Assembly: GCF_010095445.2 (NCBI RefSeq)
Contig: NZ_WFGV02000010.1
Coordinates: 62,001-126,000 of the forward strand
Source of the DNA: Pseudomonas sp. TNT3
Lineage (GTDB): Bacteria > Pseudomonadota > Gammaproteobacteria > Pseudomonadales > Pseudomonadaceae
Length of the DNA: 64,000 nt
Direction of reading: 5' to 3'
The notes under the pieces are model-generated. The model saw only the letters and a program-made list of their open reading frames with translations, searched no databases and had not been told where the DNA came from. Shown one piece after another: positions 7,809 to 19,528 of the stretch. Positions within the stretch are counted from its first letter, which is position 1; each line of letters opens with the position of its first letter. The position numbers were made by a program, and so were the translations under genes.

Positions 7809-9718
7809 ATCAGGTGGTGACGAACGGTGCTCGCATCGAGCTGCTGAGCCCTCGGCTGGCGAACCAGATTGCCGCTGGCGAGGTGGTCGAGCGTCCGGCT
7901 TCGGTGATCAAGGAGTTGCTGGAAAACAGTCTCGATTCTGGCGCCAAACGCATCGACGTCGACGTCGAGCTGGGTGGCGTCAAGCTGCTGCGGGTGCGCG
8001 ACGATGGCAGCGGCATTTCGGCAGATGATCTGCCCTTGGCCCTGGCCCGTCATGCCACCAGCAAGATCCGCAACCTGGAGGATCTCGAGCAGGTCATGAG
8101 CCTCGGGTTTCGCGGTGAGGCCCTCGCGTCCATCAGTTCCGTGGCGCGCCTGACACTCACGTCCCGTACCAAAGATGCCGATCAGGCCTGGCAAGTCGAG
8201 ACCGAAGGCCGGGATATGGCGCCTCGCGTGCAGCCGGCGGCTCACCCGGTGGGAACCTCGGTTGAAGTGCGTGACCTGTTTTTCAACACGCCGGCGCGTC
8301 GCAAGTTTCTCAAGACTGAAAAAACCGAATTCGATCATCTCCAAGAAGTGATCAAGCGCTTGGCGCTGGCGCGCTTCGACGTGGCGTTCCATCTGCGCCA
8401 TAACGGCAAGACCATCCTCAGCCTGCACGAGGCTCACGATGATGCGGCCCGTGCCCGGCGGGTGGCTGCCATCTGCGGTGCGGGTTTCCTTGAGCAGGCA
8501 CTGCCGATCGAAATCGAGCGCAATGGCCTGCATTTGTGGGGTTGGGTCGGGTTGCCGACGTTCAACCGCAGCCAGGCAGATTTGCAGTATTTCTTTGTGA
8601 ACGGGCGCGCAGTGCGCGACAAACTGGTGGCGCATGCCGTGCGCCAGGCCTATCGCGATGTGCTGTTCAATGGTCGGCACCCGACGTTCGTGCTGTTTTT
8701 CGAAGTCGATCCGGCGGGCGTCGACGTCAACGTGCACCCGACCAAGCATGAAGTGCGCTTCCGTGACGGGCGCATGGTCCACGATTTCCTTTACGGCACC
8801 TTGCACCGCGCCCTGGGCGATGTGCGTCCGGAAGATCATCTGGCGGCCCCCGTTGCCACGGCTATTGTTCGACCGACCGGCATCGATGCCGGAGAATTCG
8901 GTCCCCAGGGCGAAATGCGCCTGGCAGCCAATGCGTTGCTGGAGCAACCCCAGGCTCAGCCGTCGTTAAATGCGCCTGCGGGCTCGGGCGCTGGAGCCGG
9001 TTACCAGTATCAATACACGCCGCGGACTCAATCCGCCGGCGTGCCCGTGGCCGAAGCCCAGGCGGCCTATCGTGAGTTTTTCGCGCCGCTGCCAGAAGCC
9101 AATGCCGCCGCGTTGCCGGCCGGACAGGATGATATTCCGCCGCTGGGTTATGCGCTTGCGCAGCTCAAAGGTATCTACATCCTTTCCGAGAACGCCCAAG
9201 GGCTGGTGCTGGTGGACATGCACGCCGCTCACGAGCGGATCATGTACGAGCGTCTGAAAATTGCCATGGCCAGTGAAGGCTTGAGTGGTCAGCCGCTGTT
9301 GGTGCCGGAGTCCCTGGCCGTCAGTCAGCGTGAAGCCGATTGCGCCGAAGAGCATGTCGACTGGTTCAAGCGCCTGGGTTTCGAACTGCAGCGCCTTGGT
9401 CCGGAAACGCTGGCCATTCGGCAGATTCCTGCCTTGCTCAAGCAAGCCGAAGCTAACCGTTTGGTCAGTGATGTACTGGCGGACCTGATGGATTACGGGA
9501 CCAGTGACCGGATTCAGGCGCATTTGAACGAGTTGCTCGGGACGATGGCCTGTCACGGCGCAATTCGGGCGAATCGGCGTCTGGCCGTGCCGGAAATGAA
9601 CGGTCTGTTGCGCGATATGGAAAACACCGAGCGCAGTGGTCAATGCAACCATGGCCGACCGACCTGGACCCAACTGGGACTGGACGATCTGGACAAACTG
9701 TTTCTGCGCGGTCGTTGA
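7805..9718 (+). CDS. mutL: DNA mismatch repair protein MutL
   Basis: MutL links MutS mismatch recognition to strand excision. The N-terminal GHKL ATPase shows [12 protein letters not shown] (E40), RDDGSGI and [10 protein letters not shown]; a variable linker covers about 340-440. The C-terminal dimer domain carries [13 protein letters not shown], which fits the metal-binding endonuclease motif DQHAx2Ex4E with Met in place of Gln, and also ACHGAIRA and CNHGRPTW. That set indicates the nicking type of MutL, consistent with a genus that lacks Dam/MutH-directed repair. It has 637 residues and overlaps amiB by four bases (ATGA) and miaA by one (TGATG). Confidence 0.96.
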   Translation: MNQVVTNGARIELLSPRLANQIAAGEVVERPASVIKELLENSLDSGAKRIDVDVELGGVKLLRVRDDGSGISADDLPLALARHATSKIRNLEDLEQVMSLGFRGEALASISSVARLTLTSRTKDADQAWQVETEGRDMAPRVQPAAHPVGTSVEVRDLFFNTPARRKFLKTEKTEFDHLQEVIKRLALARFDVAFHLRHNGKTILSLHEAHDDAARARRVAAICGAGFLEQALPIEIERNGLHLWGWVGLPTFNRSQADLQYFFVNGRAVRDKLVAHAVRQAYRDVLFNGRHPTFVLFFEVDPAGVDVNVHPTKHEVRFRDGRMVHDFLYGTLHRALGDVRPEDHLAAPVATAIVRPTGIDAGEFGPQGEMRLAANALLEQPQAQPSLNAPAGSGAGAGYQYQYTPRTQSAGVPVAEAQAAYREFFAPLPEANAAALPAGQDDIPPLGYALAQLKGIYILSENAQGLVLVDMHAAHERIMYERLKIAMASEGLSGQPLLVPESLAVSQREADCAEEHVDWFKRLGFELQRLGPETLAIRQIPALLKQAEANRLVSDVLADLMDYGTSDRIQAHLNELLGTMACHGAIRANRRLAVPEMNGLLRDMENTERSGQCNHGRPTWTQLGLDDLDKLFLRGR

Positions 9719-10689
9719 TGAATCAGCTCCCTCCTGCGATTTTCCTGATGGGCCCGACTGCAGCGGGTAAGACCGATCTGGCCATCGAACTGACCAACGT
9801 TCTGCCCTGCGAGCTGATCAGTGTCGATTCGGCATTGGTTTATCGCGGTATGGATATCGGTACGGCCAAGCCTTCAAAAGAGACTCTGGCCGAATTTCCA
9901 CATCGCCTGATCGATATTCTCGACCCGGCCGAAAGTTATTCTGCAGCGGATTTCCGTCGAGATGCCCTTGAGGCCATGGCCGATATCACCGCGCGCGGGA
10001 AAATTCCGCTGCTGGTGGGCGGCACGATGCTTTATTACAAGGCGTTGGTCGAAGGTCTGGCGGACATGCCCGCCGCCGATCCAGACGTTCGCGCGCAGAT
10101 CGAAGAAGAAGCTGCACGGCTTGGCTGGCAGGCCCTGCACGATCAATTGGCGGTGATCGACCCGGAATCGGCTGCGCGTATTCATCCGAACGATCCGCAG
10201 CGCCTCAGTCGCGCGCTGGAAGTTTACAGAGTGAGCGGTCAAAGCATGACTGCGCTACGCTTGCAACAATCTGCGCAAAGTACTGAAGCAGCCGCTTCGG
10301 GGCGTCAACAATTGCCCTATACTGTCGCGAACTTGGCCATTGCTCCGGCAAATCGCCAAGTACTGCATGAGCGAATTAAACAAAGATTCACGTTAATGTT
10401 GGAACAGGGATTCATTGATGAGGTCGTAGCCCTGCGTAAGCGAAGTGACCTGCATTCCGGGTTGCCGTCTATACGTGCAGTTGGCTATCGACAAGTCTGG
10501 GACTACCTGGATGGCAAGCTGACGCAAGCCGAGATGCAGGAACGTGGAATCATTGCCACGCGCCAGTTGGCGAAGCGTCAGTTCACCTGGCTGCGCAGTT
10601 GGGCTGATCTACATTGGTTGGACAGCCTGGATTGCGACAATCTGCCGCGCGCCTTGAAATACTTGGGGACCATCTCCATATTGAGCTGA
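9718..10689 (+). CDS. miaA: tRNA dimethylallyltransferase
   Basis: MiaA adds the isopentenyl group to A37 of tRNAs reading UNN codons, the first step to ms2i6A. The 323-residue protein has the P-loop [11 protein letters not shown] (about 12-22), [17 protein letters not shown] (with the conserved acceptor-binding Asp/Ser) and the [12 protein letters not shown] segment. The start ATG at 9718 shares its A with the mutL stop (TGATG). An upstream in-frame start at 9643 would lie inside mutL and is rejected. It is followed 95 bp later by hfq, the conserved miaA-hfq-hflX order. Confidence 0.96.
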   Translation: MNQLPPAIFLMGPTAAGKTDLAIELTNVLPCELISVDSALVYRGMDIGTAKPSKETLAEFPHRLIDILDPAESYSAADFRRDALEAMADITARGKIPLLVGGTMLYYKALVEGLADMPAADPDVRAQIEEEAARLGWQALHDQLAVIDPESAARIHPNDPQRLSRALEVYRVSGQSMTALRLQQSAQSTEAAASGRQQLPYTVANLAIAPANRQVLHERIKQRFTLMLEQGFIDEVVALRKRSDLHSGLPSIRAVGYRQVWDYLDGKLTQAEMQERGIIATRQLAKRQFTWLRSWADLHWLDSLDCDNLPRALKYLGTISILS

Positions 10690-10784
10690 GTCCTTGCAAT
10701 TGCCGTCTATCCTTGGGGGTGTGACGGCCACAAGCCATCTGTTTACCTATTTTTTTATATTGAATCCTTAAAGGAGTGCGGCAC

Positions 10785-11045
10785 ATGTCAAAAGGGCATT
10801 CGCTACAAGACCCTTACCTGAATACTTTACGTAAAGAGAAAGTTGGGGTTTCCATCTACCTGGTCAACGGGATCAAACTGCAAGGCACGATCGAGTCCTT
10901 CGACCAGTTCGTCATCCTGCTAAAAAACACCGTTAGCCAGATGGTTTATAAACACGCTATCTCTACAGTGGTACCTGTTCGTCCAATTCGTCTGCCTAGC
11001 GCAACCGAATCCGAAGCGGGTGACGCTGAGCCAGGTAACGCCTGA
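10785..11045 (+). CDS. hfq: RNA chaperone Hfq
   Basis: Hfq is the Sm-like hexameric RNA chaperone that pairs small RNAs with mRNAs and, in pseudomonads, represses targets together with Crc. The 86-residue protein has Sm1 ([16 protein letters not shown]) and Sm2 (with YKHAIST, K56-H57 of the proximal face), plus a short acidic tail. The ATG at 10785 has a strong AAGGAG site eight bases upstream; an in-frame ATG three codons earlier has none. The gap after miaA is AT-rich and probably holds an hfq promoter. Confidence 0.98.
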   Translation: MSKGHSLQDPYLNTLRKEKVGVSIYLVNGIKLQGTIESFDQFVILLKNTVSQMVYKHAISTVVPVRPIRLPSATESEAGDAEPGNA

Positions 11046-11057
11046 TAGGAGTCTCCT

Positions 11058-12359
11058 TTGTTCTTTGAGCGCCACGGTGGTGGTGAGCGAGTAATCCTCG
11101 TTCACTTGGATGGACAGGACCCTGAGGCGCGCGAAGATCCGCAGGAGTTTCAGGAATTGGCTAATTCGGCCGGCGCCGAGACCGTTGCGTTTTTTAACGT
11201 ACCGCGTCATCGGCCAACCGCCAAATTCCTCATCGGTAGCGGCAAGGTCGAGGAACTGCGTGACCTGGTTCACGCTAAAGAAGCCGACCTGGTGATCTTC
11301 AATCACACGCTAACGCCCAGTCAGGAACGTAACCTCGAACGTGTTTTCGAGTGTCGCGTGATTGACCGCACCGGTCTGATTCTCGATATTTTCGCCCAGC
11401 GCGCCCGTACCCATGAAGGCAAGCTCCAGGTTGAACTGGCTCAGCTTGACCACATGAGCACCCGGCTGGTTCGTGGCTGGACTCACCTTGAGCGTCAAGG
11501 TGGTGGTATCGGCATGCGTGGCCCGGGTGAAACACAGCTTGAAACCGACCGCCGTTTGCTACGGGTTCGCCTGCGACAAATCAAAGGCCGGCTGGAAAAA
11601 GTGCGCAGCCAGCGAGAGCAGTCGCGACGTGGCCGTTCCCGTGCGGATATTCCTACCGTGTCTTTGGTGGGGTACACCAACGCCGGCAAGTCCACGCTCT
11701 TCAATAACGTGACGAAATCCGACGTGTACGCGGCCGACCAGCTGTTTGCCACGCTGGATCCGACCTTGCGCCGTCTGGAACTGGACGACCTGGGGCCGAT
11801 TGTCCTGGCCGACACCGTGGGTTTCATTCGCCACTTGCCCCACAAGCTGGTTGAGGCATTTCGGTCTACCCTCGAAGAGTCGAGCAATTCCGACCTGCTG
11901 TTGCACGTTATCGATGCGGCCGAACCGGATCGCATGTTGCAGATCGAGCAAGTGATGGTGGTGCTGGGCGAGATTGGTGCCCAGGACTTGCCGATCCTCG
12001 AGGTCTATAACAAACTCGATTTGCTCGAAGGCGTTGAGCCACAAATCCAGCGCGACGAAAACGGCAAGCCTCAACGGGTCTGGCTTTCGGCGCGTGATGG
12101 CAGTGGTCTGGAATTGCTTGAACAAGCTATTGCCGAGTTGCTGGGCAGTGAGTTATTCATCGGTACCTTGCGCTTGCCGCAACGATTCGCTCGACTGCGT
12201 GCGCAGTTCTTCGAACTCGGAGCGGTGCAGAAAGAAGAACACGACGAAGAAGGTGTCAGCTTGCTGGCCGTTCGATTGCCGCGCTCGGAGCTCAACCGGC
12301 TGGTTAGCCGTGAAGGCGTTGTACCGACAGAGTTCATCGAGGAACACACTTTGCAATAA
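11058..12359 (+). CDS. hflX: GTPase HflX
   Basis: HflX is a ribosome-splitting GTPase used after heat and antibiotic stress. The 433-residue protein has the HflX N-terminal domain (about 20-110), the glycine-rich segment ERQGGGIGMRGPGETQLE near 155 that precedes the G domain, and G1 GYTNAGKST (about 205). It also has DTVGFIRHLP and NKLDL for G3 and G4. The start codon is the rare TTG at 11058, supported by TAGGAG eight bases upstream and no better ATG nearby. It lies 12 bp after hfq in the same operon. Confidence 0.95.
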   Translation: MFFERHGGGERVILVHLDGQDPEAREDPQEFQELANSAGAETVAFFNVPRHRPTAKFLIGSGKVEELRDLVHAKEADLVIFNHTLTPSQERNLERVFECRVIDRTGLILDIFAQRARTHEGKLQVELAQLDHMSTRLVRGWTHLERQGGGIGMRGPGETQLETDRRLLRVRLRQIKGRLEKVRSQREQSRRGRSRADIPTVSLVGYTNAGKSTLFNNVTKSDVYAADQLFATLDPTLRRLELDDLGPIVLADTVGFIRHLPHKLVEAFRSTLEESSNSDLLLHVIDAAEPDRMLQIEQVMVVLGEIGAQDLPILEVYNKLDLLEGVEPQIQRDENGKPQRVWLSARDGSGLELLEQAIAELLGSELFIGTLRLPQRFARLRAQFFELGAVQKEEHDEEGVSLLAVRLPRSELNRLVSREGVVPTEFIEEHTLQ

Positions 12360-12455
12360 AAGCCTGAGAAAGCGGTTGTGCCGCAGTGACAGGCATTCTG
12401 TAGCATTGGTCGGCGCGCCGTGGGTGCGTCTTTGCTTTATCAGATGGAGAGCGCT

Positions 12456-13631
12456 ATGGCTTGGAATGAGCCGGGTGGCAACTCGAATAATCAGGATCCT
12501 TGGGGTGGCAAGCGTCGTAATAACGGCGACCGCAAGGGACCACCAGATCTCGACGAGGCCTTCCGAAAGCTGCAGGAAAGCCTGAATGGGTTGTTCGGTG
12601 GTGGTAAGAAACGTGGTGATGACGGCGGTGGTTCGGGCAAGGGTGGCGGCTTCGGCGGCATTCTTGGCGTCGTTCTCGTTGTGCTGGCGGCCGTGTGGCT
12701 GTACAGCGCGGTCTATGTCGTGGACGAGCAGGAGCAAGCCGTGGTGCTGCGCTTCGGCAAGTACTACGAGACCGTCGGCCCGGGTCTGAACATCTATTTC
12801 CCGCCGATCGATCGCAAGTATCTTGAAAACGTCACGCGTGAGCGTGCGTACACCAAGCAAGGTCAGATGCTGACTGAAGACGAGAACATCGTCGAAGTTC
12901 CGCTGACCGTGCAGTACAAGATCAGCAACCTGCAGGACTTCGTGCTGAGCGTTGATCAGCCGGAAATCAGCCTGCAACACGCGACTGAAAGCGCCTTGCG
13001 CCACGTGGTGGGATCCACCGCAATGGACCAGGTGCTGACCGAAGGTCGTGAATTGATGGCCAGCGAAATCAAGGAGCGTCTGCAACGCTTCATGGATACC
13101 TATCGCACCGGTATCACCGTGACGCAGGTCAACGTACAGAACGCAGCAGCACCGCGTGAAGTGCAGGAAGCCTTCGATGACGTGATTCGTGCCCGTGAAG
13201 ACGAGCAGCGTTCGCGCAACCAGGCTGAGACCTATGCCAACGGCGTCGTGCCGGAAGCCCGTGGTCAGGCCCAGCGCATCCTCGAGGATGCCAATGGTTA
13301 CCGTGACGAAACCGTCTCGCGTGCCAAGGGTGAGGCTGATCGCTTCACCAAACTGGTGAGTGAGTATCGCAAGGCACCTGAAGTGACTCGTGAGCGTCTG
13401 TACCTGGACACCATGCAGGAAGTCTTCACCAATACCAGCAAGGTTCTCGTGACCGGCAACAAGAATGGCCAGAGCAATCTGCTGTATTTGCCGCTGGACA
13501 AGATGATCGACAGTGGTCGCAGTACTACCAGCGCCCCGGTGACGGGTGCGGCAGCCACCAGCAACGAAGCGAATGCGCGTGCAGCAGCTGACCTGCAGCA
13601 ACAGCAAGCACGTACCAGGGAGAGTCGCTGA
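12456..13631 (+). CDS. hflK: FtsH protease modulator HflK
   Basis: HflK is an inner-membrane SPFH/band-7 protein that with HflC forms a large cage around the FtsH protease. The 391-residue protein begins with a glycine/asparagine-rich cytoplasmic tail (to about 60), one membrane helix (GGILGVVLVVLAAVWLYSAV, about 67-86) and the band-7 domain (about 90-260). A coiled region and a Gln/Ala-rich end follow. The ATG at 12456 has GGAG six bases upstream; an in-frame ATG at 12420 lacks a site. The stop overlaps hflC (TGATG). Confidence 0.95.
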   Translation: MAWNEPGGNSNNQDPWGGKRRNNGDRKGPPDLDEAFRKLQESLNGLFGGGKKRGDDGGGSGKGGGFGGILGVVLVVLAAVWLYSAVYVVDEQEQAVVLRFGKYYETVGPGLNIYFPPIDRKYLENVTRERAYTKQGQMLTEDENIVEVPLTVQYKISNLQDFVLSVDQPEISLQHATESALRHVVGSTAMDQVLTEGRELMASEIKERLQRFMDTYRTGITVTQVNVQNAAAPREVQEAFDDVIRAREDEQRSRNQAETYANGVVPEARGQAQRILEDANGYRDETVSRAKGEADRFTKLVSEYRKAPEVTRERLYLDTMQEVFTNTSKVLVTGNKNGQSNLLYLPLDKMIDSGRSTTSAPVTGAAATSNEANARAAADLQQQQARTRESR

Positions 13632-14500
13632 TGAGCAATAAATCGCTGATCGCCCTTATTATCGGCGTCGTCGTGGCGATCGCTGCCTGGAACTGCTTCT
13701 ACATCGTGGCTCAGACCGAGCGTGCGGTGTTACTGCAGTTCGGTCGCGTGGTCCAGGCTGATGTACAACCGGGTCTGCACGTGAAAGTGCCTTACGTTAA
13801 CCAGGTGCGTAAATTCGACGCACGCCTGATGACGCTGGACGCACCGACGCAACGCTTCCTGACGCTGGAAAAGAAAGCCGTCATGGTCGATGCCTACGCC
13901 AAATGGCGCGTGAAAGATGCCGAGCGCTTCTACACGGCAACGTCCGGCCTCAAGCAGATCGCCGATGAGCGTCTTTCACGTCGTCTGGAATCGGGCCTCC
14001 GTGACCAGTTCGGTAAGCGCACGCTGCACGAGGTTGTTTCGGGCGAGCGTGATGCATTGATGTCCGACATCACCGCCTCGTTGAATACGATGGCGGAGAA
14101 AGAGTTGGGTATTGAAGTGGTCGATGTTCGGGTCAAGGCTATCGATCTGCCGAAGGAAGTGAACCGCAGCGTGTTCGAGCGCATGAGTTCCGAGCGTGAG
14201 CGTGAAGCTCGCGAGCACCGCGCCAAGGGTAACGAGCTGGCAGAAGGCATTCGTGCCGACGCCGATCGTCAACGCCGCGTGCTGCTGGCTGAAGCCTATC
14301 GTGAATCTGAAGAGGTTCGCGGTGACGGTGATGCCCAGGCTGCTGCGATCTACTCCAAGGCCTACGGTCAGGATCAGGAGTTCTACGGTTTCTATCGTAG
14401 CCTGCGAGCCTACCGTGAAAGCTTCGCGAACAAATCCGACGTCATGGTCCTCGACCCAAGCAGCGACTTCTTCCGTTACCTGGAAAAAGCCAAACCTTGA
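13631..14500 (+). CDS. hflC: FtsH protease modulator HflC
   Basis: HflC is the partner of HflK in the FtsH-regulating membrane complex. The 289-residue protein has an N-terminal membrane anchor (about 5-23, IALIIGVVVAIAAWNCFYIV) followed by the SPFH/band-7 domain (about 20-190) and a charged coiled-coil rich in RE and EA pairs. The start shares one base with the hflK stop, so the pair is translationally coupled. A terminator follows at 14585. Confidence 0.95.
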   Translation: MSNKSLIALIIGVVVAIAAWNCFYIVAQTERAVLLQFGRVVQADVQPGLHVKVPYVNQVRKFDARLMTLDAPTQRFLTLEKKAVMVDAYAKWRVKDAERFYTATSGLKQIADERLSRRLESGLRDQFGKRTLHEVVSGERDALMSDITASLNTMAEKELGIEVVDVRVKAIDLPKEVNRSVFERMSSEREREAREHRAKGNELAEGIRADADRQRRVLLAEAYRESEEVRGDGDAQAAAIYSKAYGQDQEFYGFYRSLRAYRESFANKSDVMVLDPSSDFFRYLEKAKP

Positions 14501-14815
14501 TGCACCGTTGACCTGATTCATCCCGCCGGGCGGCTAAAGCCTCTGGCGGGGTGATCCTTTGGGAAAACGTGTGTATGATGCGGCAGCCGGGAAATTCCCG
14601 GCTTTTTTGCGTCTGCATGTTTGATTGCTGTTTTTATGCAGGCGACCGAGTTGAATGACTCGAAAGATTTTTCGAGGAAAGTGATTGGCGAAGCCGGTTC
14701 AAGGCTTTTTGCCGCGTCGTTCATGCGCGAAGTTTGTGTGCATGGGCCAGGCACTTTCTGCTTCACTCAAGGCTCGCCCCAAGGCTGGCCGCCCGGATCA
14801 TAGGGGAATGGCGTA
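14501..14815. other. hflC-hisZ intergenic region
   Basis: No convincing gene is present. PAO1 carries a small DUF2065 membrane protein gene between hflC and hisZ, but nothing encoding such a two-helix protein can be read here. A GC-rich inverted repeat (CCGCCGGG...GGCGGG, about 14522-14553) and a terminator (14585-14608) end the hfq operon. The remainder should contain the hisZ-purA promoter, but no clear -35/-10 pair was identified. Confidence 0.5.
14585..14608 (+). terminator. Rho-independent terminator after hflC
   Basis: The arms AGCCGGGAA and TTCCCGGCT form a tight hairpin followed by a T6 run. Confidence 0.88.
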
Positions 14816-16003
14816 ATGGCAACGGTAGACCGCTGGCTGCTGCCAGATGGCATCGAAGAAGTACTGCCACCAGAAGCGGCGCGCATCGAAGTAGCGCGCC
14901 GTCAGGTGTTGGATCTGTTCCAGAGCTGGGGTTACGAGTTTGTCGTGACCCCCCATATCGAGTACCTGGAATCCCTGCTGACCGGCGCGGGCTCGGACCT
15001 TGATCTGCGTACCTTCAAGGTTATCGATCCGCAATCGGGTCGGCAGATGGGTTTCCGGGCGGACATCACGCCGCAGGTTGCGCGCATCGATGCGCACACC
15101 CTGCGACGCGAAGGCCCAAGCCGCCTGTGCTATGCAGGTAGCGTGCTGCATGCGCAGCCGCGCGCCTTGTCGTCCTCGCGCAGCCCGATTCAATTGGGTG
15201 CCGAGTTGTACGGCGATGGCAGCCCGAGCAGCGACGTGGAAGTCATCAGCCTGATGCTGGCCATGCTGCAACTGGCCGACGTGCCGGATGTGCACATGGA
15301 CCTCGGTCATGTCGGTATCTACCGTGGCCTGGCCCGCGCTGCCGGTCTGTCCGGTGAAGTGGAACAGCAGCTGTTTGACGCATTGCAACGCAAGGCCATC
15401 GATGAGGTCATTACCTTGACCGAAGGCTTGCCTGCCGATCTGTCAGGCATGCTGCGAGCGTTGGTTGACCTGTGTGGCGGTCGTGAAGTGCTGGACGCTG
15501 CCCGTGAACGCCTGGCCAATGCACCGGTGCCTGTTCTGGCAGCGCTGGATGATTTGCTGGCCATTGCCGAGCGACTGTCCACGCGCTTCCCGCAATTACC
15601 GCTTTACTTCGACCTGGGCGAGTTGCGCGGCTACCACTACCACACCGGTGTGGTGTTCGCGGTGTTCGTGCCGGGTGTTGGCCAGTCCATTGCCCAGGGC
15701 GGTCGTTACGACGACATCGGCGCCGACTTCGGTCGCGCCCGTCCGGCAACCGGTTTCTCCACCGATTTGAAAACCCTGGTGACCCTGGGGCGTGCTGAGA
15801 TCAAGTTACCGTCTGGCGGTATCTGGATGCCTGACAGTACGGATGCGGCACTCTGGCAGCAGGTTTGCCAGTTGCGCAGTGAGGGTCAGCGTGTCGTTCA
15901 GGCCTTGCCTGGGCAACCTTTGGCCGCCGCCCGTGAAGCGGACTGCGACCGGCAATTGATTCAGCAGAACGGGCTTTGGCAACTATCGCCACTGGCTTCT
16001 TGA
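14816..16003 (+). CDS. hisZ: ATP phosphoribosyltransferase regulatory subunit
   Basis: HisZ is a catalytically inactive paralogue of histidyl-tRNA synthetase that complexes with short-form HisG for the first step of histidine synthesis. The 395-residue protein has class II synthetase-like motifs ([35 protein letters not shown]) but lacks the anticodon-binding domain, as expected for HisZ. It sits directly upstream of purA, the usual Pseudomonas order. The ATG at 14816 follows a GGGGAA-type ribosome site. Confidence 0.94.
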   Translation: MATVDRWLLPDGIEEVLPPEAARIEVARRQVLDLFQSWGYEFVVTPHIEYLESLLTGAGSDLDLRTFKVIDPQSGRQMGFRADITPQVARIDAHTLRREGPSRLCYAGSVLHAQPRALSSSRSPIQLGAELYGDGSPSSDVEVISLMLAMLQLADVPDVHMDLGHVGIYRGLARAAGLSGEVEQQLFDALQRKAIDEVITLTEGLPADLSGMLRALVDLCGGREVLDAARERLANAPVPVLAALDDLLAIAERLSTRFPQLPLYFDLGELRGYHYHTGVVFAVFVPGVGQSIAQGGRYDDIGADFGRARPATGFSTDLKTLVTLGRAEIKLPSGGIWMPDSTDAALWQQVCQLRSEGQRVVQALPGQPLAAAREADCDRQLIQQNGLWQLSPLAS

Positions 16004-17347
<1,344 letters not shown>

Positions 17348-17366
17348 TAAGTTATTGATGTAAAAC

Positions 17367-17393
17367 ACAAAGGCCCCTTAATTGGGGCCTTTG
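17367..17393 (+). terminator. Terminator after purA
   Basis: The arms AAAGGCCCC and GGGGCCTTT form a strong symmetrical hairpin around TTAATT, followed by a short T-rich tail. It could work in both directions. Confidence 0.85.
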
Positions 17394-17485
17394 TCGTTTC
17401 TGCCCTCCGGGCGGCATGGCCTTTGCTGTGAATACCTTTTCTGGCGTGCCATCAATTTAATGGCGTCAATACAGAGGGCTTTCCT

Positions 17486-19420
17486 GTGTCAGCCGTTCTC
17501 TCACTGTTACAAAGCCGTTTGTTGCGGCCTGTGTTCGTTACCCTCGGTATCGCCCTTTTGGTGCAAGTGCTGGTTGCTGTTGCTCTGACGCGGAGCACGG
17601 TGACTGCGCTGGAAGCTGACCTGGGTGTACGCCTGGGGGCGGACAGTCAAAAACTGTCCGGCGAACTTGAGCAGGCCGGGCGTGAAGTCACGTCGAGTCT
17701 CGAAAGTTTGTCGACCAGTACGCGTCAGCGTCTGACGGCCGGATTGTCTTCGAAGCTGGAGGAAGAGCAGGCCCAACTGCGTGCGACGCTGGAAAAGGAT
17801 TTGAAAGATTCGGCGAACGACATGGCGCAGTTGCTGGCCTCGGTAGCACCTCGTGCCATGTGGGACAGCGACGTTCCAACGCTCTCCGAATTTGCCCGTC
17901 GGGCTCAGCGTAATCCCAACGTGCTGTTCGTGGTCTACGACGACGCGACGGGTCAGCATTTGACGCGTTATCTGAACCGGGAAAATCCGATTAACAAGGC
18001 CCTTCTGGAAAAAGGTCAGGGCGAGCGGGCGCTGGACAAAGTGTTGGATGCGGCGAAGAACGACCCGTCGGTCTACTACCTCGAAGCCTCGATCAGCCCT
18101 AACGGCGTCGAGATCGGGAAAGTCTTGATGGGTGTCTCGACCGCCTCGGTGGAAACCGATCTGGCGGCCCTGGACAAGCGTTTCTCGGCCCTGATCGCCA
18201 GTAGCGATCAACTGGTCGCCGACAGTCTCAAGGGCGCAGCTGCTGACAGCGCAACGGCAATGCGTGCGCGTCTGCAGTCGGCGCAATCCACTGCATCAGA
18301 CATGAAAGCCAACACCACCAACACCGTGCAAGAGGCTGCGTCGACATTGCGTTGGCGCATCGGCATGAGCCTGGCGGTGGTTGGTTTTGGTGTGTTGCTG
18401 TTGCTTGCGGTCGTTCTGGGTCGTCGCGTGGTCAATCGCTTGAAGCTGTTGATTGCTGCCATGGATGACCTCGCGGCAGGTGAGGGTGATCTGACCAAAC
18501 GTGTGCAAATCAACAGCAAGGACGAGATCGGCGACATGGCTTCGGCGGTCAATCGCTTTGTGGATAAGTTGCAGCCGATTGTGCGCGAAGCAGGCGACGT
18601 GGCGCAGCGTACCGGTGTGGAGATCGGCGCGATGACCTTACGCAACGCCGGTGCGGATGCGGCGGCGGGCATGCAGCGTGATGAGGTGGCTGAGAGCCTG
18701 CGTGCGCTGTCGCAGATGGCCGACGATGCCCAGTCTGAAAGTCATGCCATGCAGGCTGCCTTGCAGCAGGTGGTGGACATTCGTTCGGCGACGGATGAAA
18801 ACACCCGGACTTCGGCGAAAGTCGGCGGTCTGATCGAGGCGTTGGCGGGGCAGGTCGATACCGGTGCGAAAGTCATCGAGCGACTGGCGCAACAAAGCGA
18901 ACAAATTGAAGTGGTGCTGACGGTCATTCATGGGATCGCCGAGCAGACCAACCTCCTGGCGTTGAACGCGGCCATCGAGGCGGCGCGCGCGGGTGAAACC
19001 GGTCGCGGATTTGCGGTGGTGGCTGACGAAGTGCGCGCACTGGCGAGCAAGACGCAGAGCTCCACGGGGGATATCCAGGCGCACATCGTAGCCTTGCAGC
19101 AAGGTGCGCGTGAGGCGGTCGCAGCGATCGGCCAGGCCGGGCGTCAGGCCAATGAAGGGTTGCTGGTGCTGCGTGACAGTGCGCGCTTGCAGCAGTCGGT
19201 GCAGACGTCGGTCGAGCAAGTGCATGCGGCGATTGGCCTGGCGACACAAGCAGCAGCGCATCAGGCGCAAGGTGCTCAGGCTGTGCGCGGACGTGTCGAG
19301 ACCATTCATGCGCAGGCTGAGAAGGCGGCGCAGGCGGTGGTGGAAACCACGGCCAGCGGCAAGGTGCTGGATGGGTTGGCGGCGCAGCTGAAGGCGAGCC
19401 TGGGGCAGTTCAGGGCTTAA
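17486..19420 (+). CDS. Methyl-accepting chemotaxis protein
   Basis: A 644-residue transmembrane chemoreceptor. Order: first membrane helix (about 17-35), a periplasmic ligand region of about 250 residues with a predicted helical, coiled-coil N-terminal part, second membrane helix (about 288-310), HAMP linker (about 310-365), and the cytoplasmic signalling hairpin. The tip reads [19 protein letters not shown] (about 485-503), which binds CheA and CheW. The ligand cannot be deduced. Translation starts at GTG (17486) after a GAGGG site. It is monocistronic, flanked by the purA terminator and a REPIN. Confidence 0.93.
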   Translation: MSAVLSLLQSRLLRPVFVTLGIALLVQVLVAVALTRSTVTALEADLGVRLGADSQKLSGELEQAGREVTSSLESLSTSTRQRLTAGLSSKLEEEQAQLRATLEKDLKDSANDMAQLLASVAPRAMWDSDVPTLSEFARRAQRNPNVLFVVYDDATGQHLTRYLNRENPINKALLEKGQGERALDKVLDAAKNDPSVYYLEASISPNGVEIGKVLMGVSTASVETDLAALDKRFSALIASSDQLVADSLKGAAADSATAMRARLQSAQSTASDMKANTTNTVQEAASTLRWRIGMSLAVVGFGVLLLLAVVLGRRVVNRLKLLIAAMDDLAAGEGDLTKRVQINSKDEIGDMASAVNRFVDKLQPIVREAGDVAQRTGVEIGAMTLRNAGADAAAGMQRDEVAESLRALSQMADDAQSESHAMQAALQQVVDIRSATDENTRTSAKVGGLIEALAGQVDTGAKVIERLAQQSEQIEVVLTVIHGIAEQTNLLALNAAIEAARAGETGRGFAVVADEVRALASKTQSSTGDIQAHIVALQQGAREAVAAIGQAGRQANEGLLVLRDSARLQQSVQTSVEQVHAAIGLATQAAAHQAQGAQAVRGRVETIHAQAEKAAQAVVETTASGKVLDGLAAQLKASLGQFRA

Positions 19421-19432
19421 GAACAAAAGAGC

Positions 19433-19522
19433 GTCCGAACGCGGCCCGAGCTTGCGGCAGCTCCTACAGGGTGAGCATCAATCCCATGTAGGAGCTGCCG
19501 CAAGCTCGGGCCGCGTTCGGAC
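19433..19522. repeat. REPIN between convergent genes
   Basis: Arms of about 35 bp (GTCCGAACGCGGCCCGAGCT and its complement, ending in the GTAGGAGCTGCCG core) surround a short spacer. The outer edges extend as AAAAGA/TCTTTT, so it may also serve as a bidirectional terminator between the chemoreceptor and the iron transporter. Confidence 0.9.
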
Positions 19523-19528
19523 GATCTT

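Noticed and set aside
14621..14803. 60-codon ORF between hflC and hisZ as the DUF2065 gene
   Set aside because: The peptide has no membrane helices and no similarity to that family; it is preceded by a terminator and has no ribosome site.
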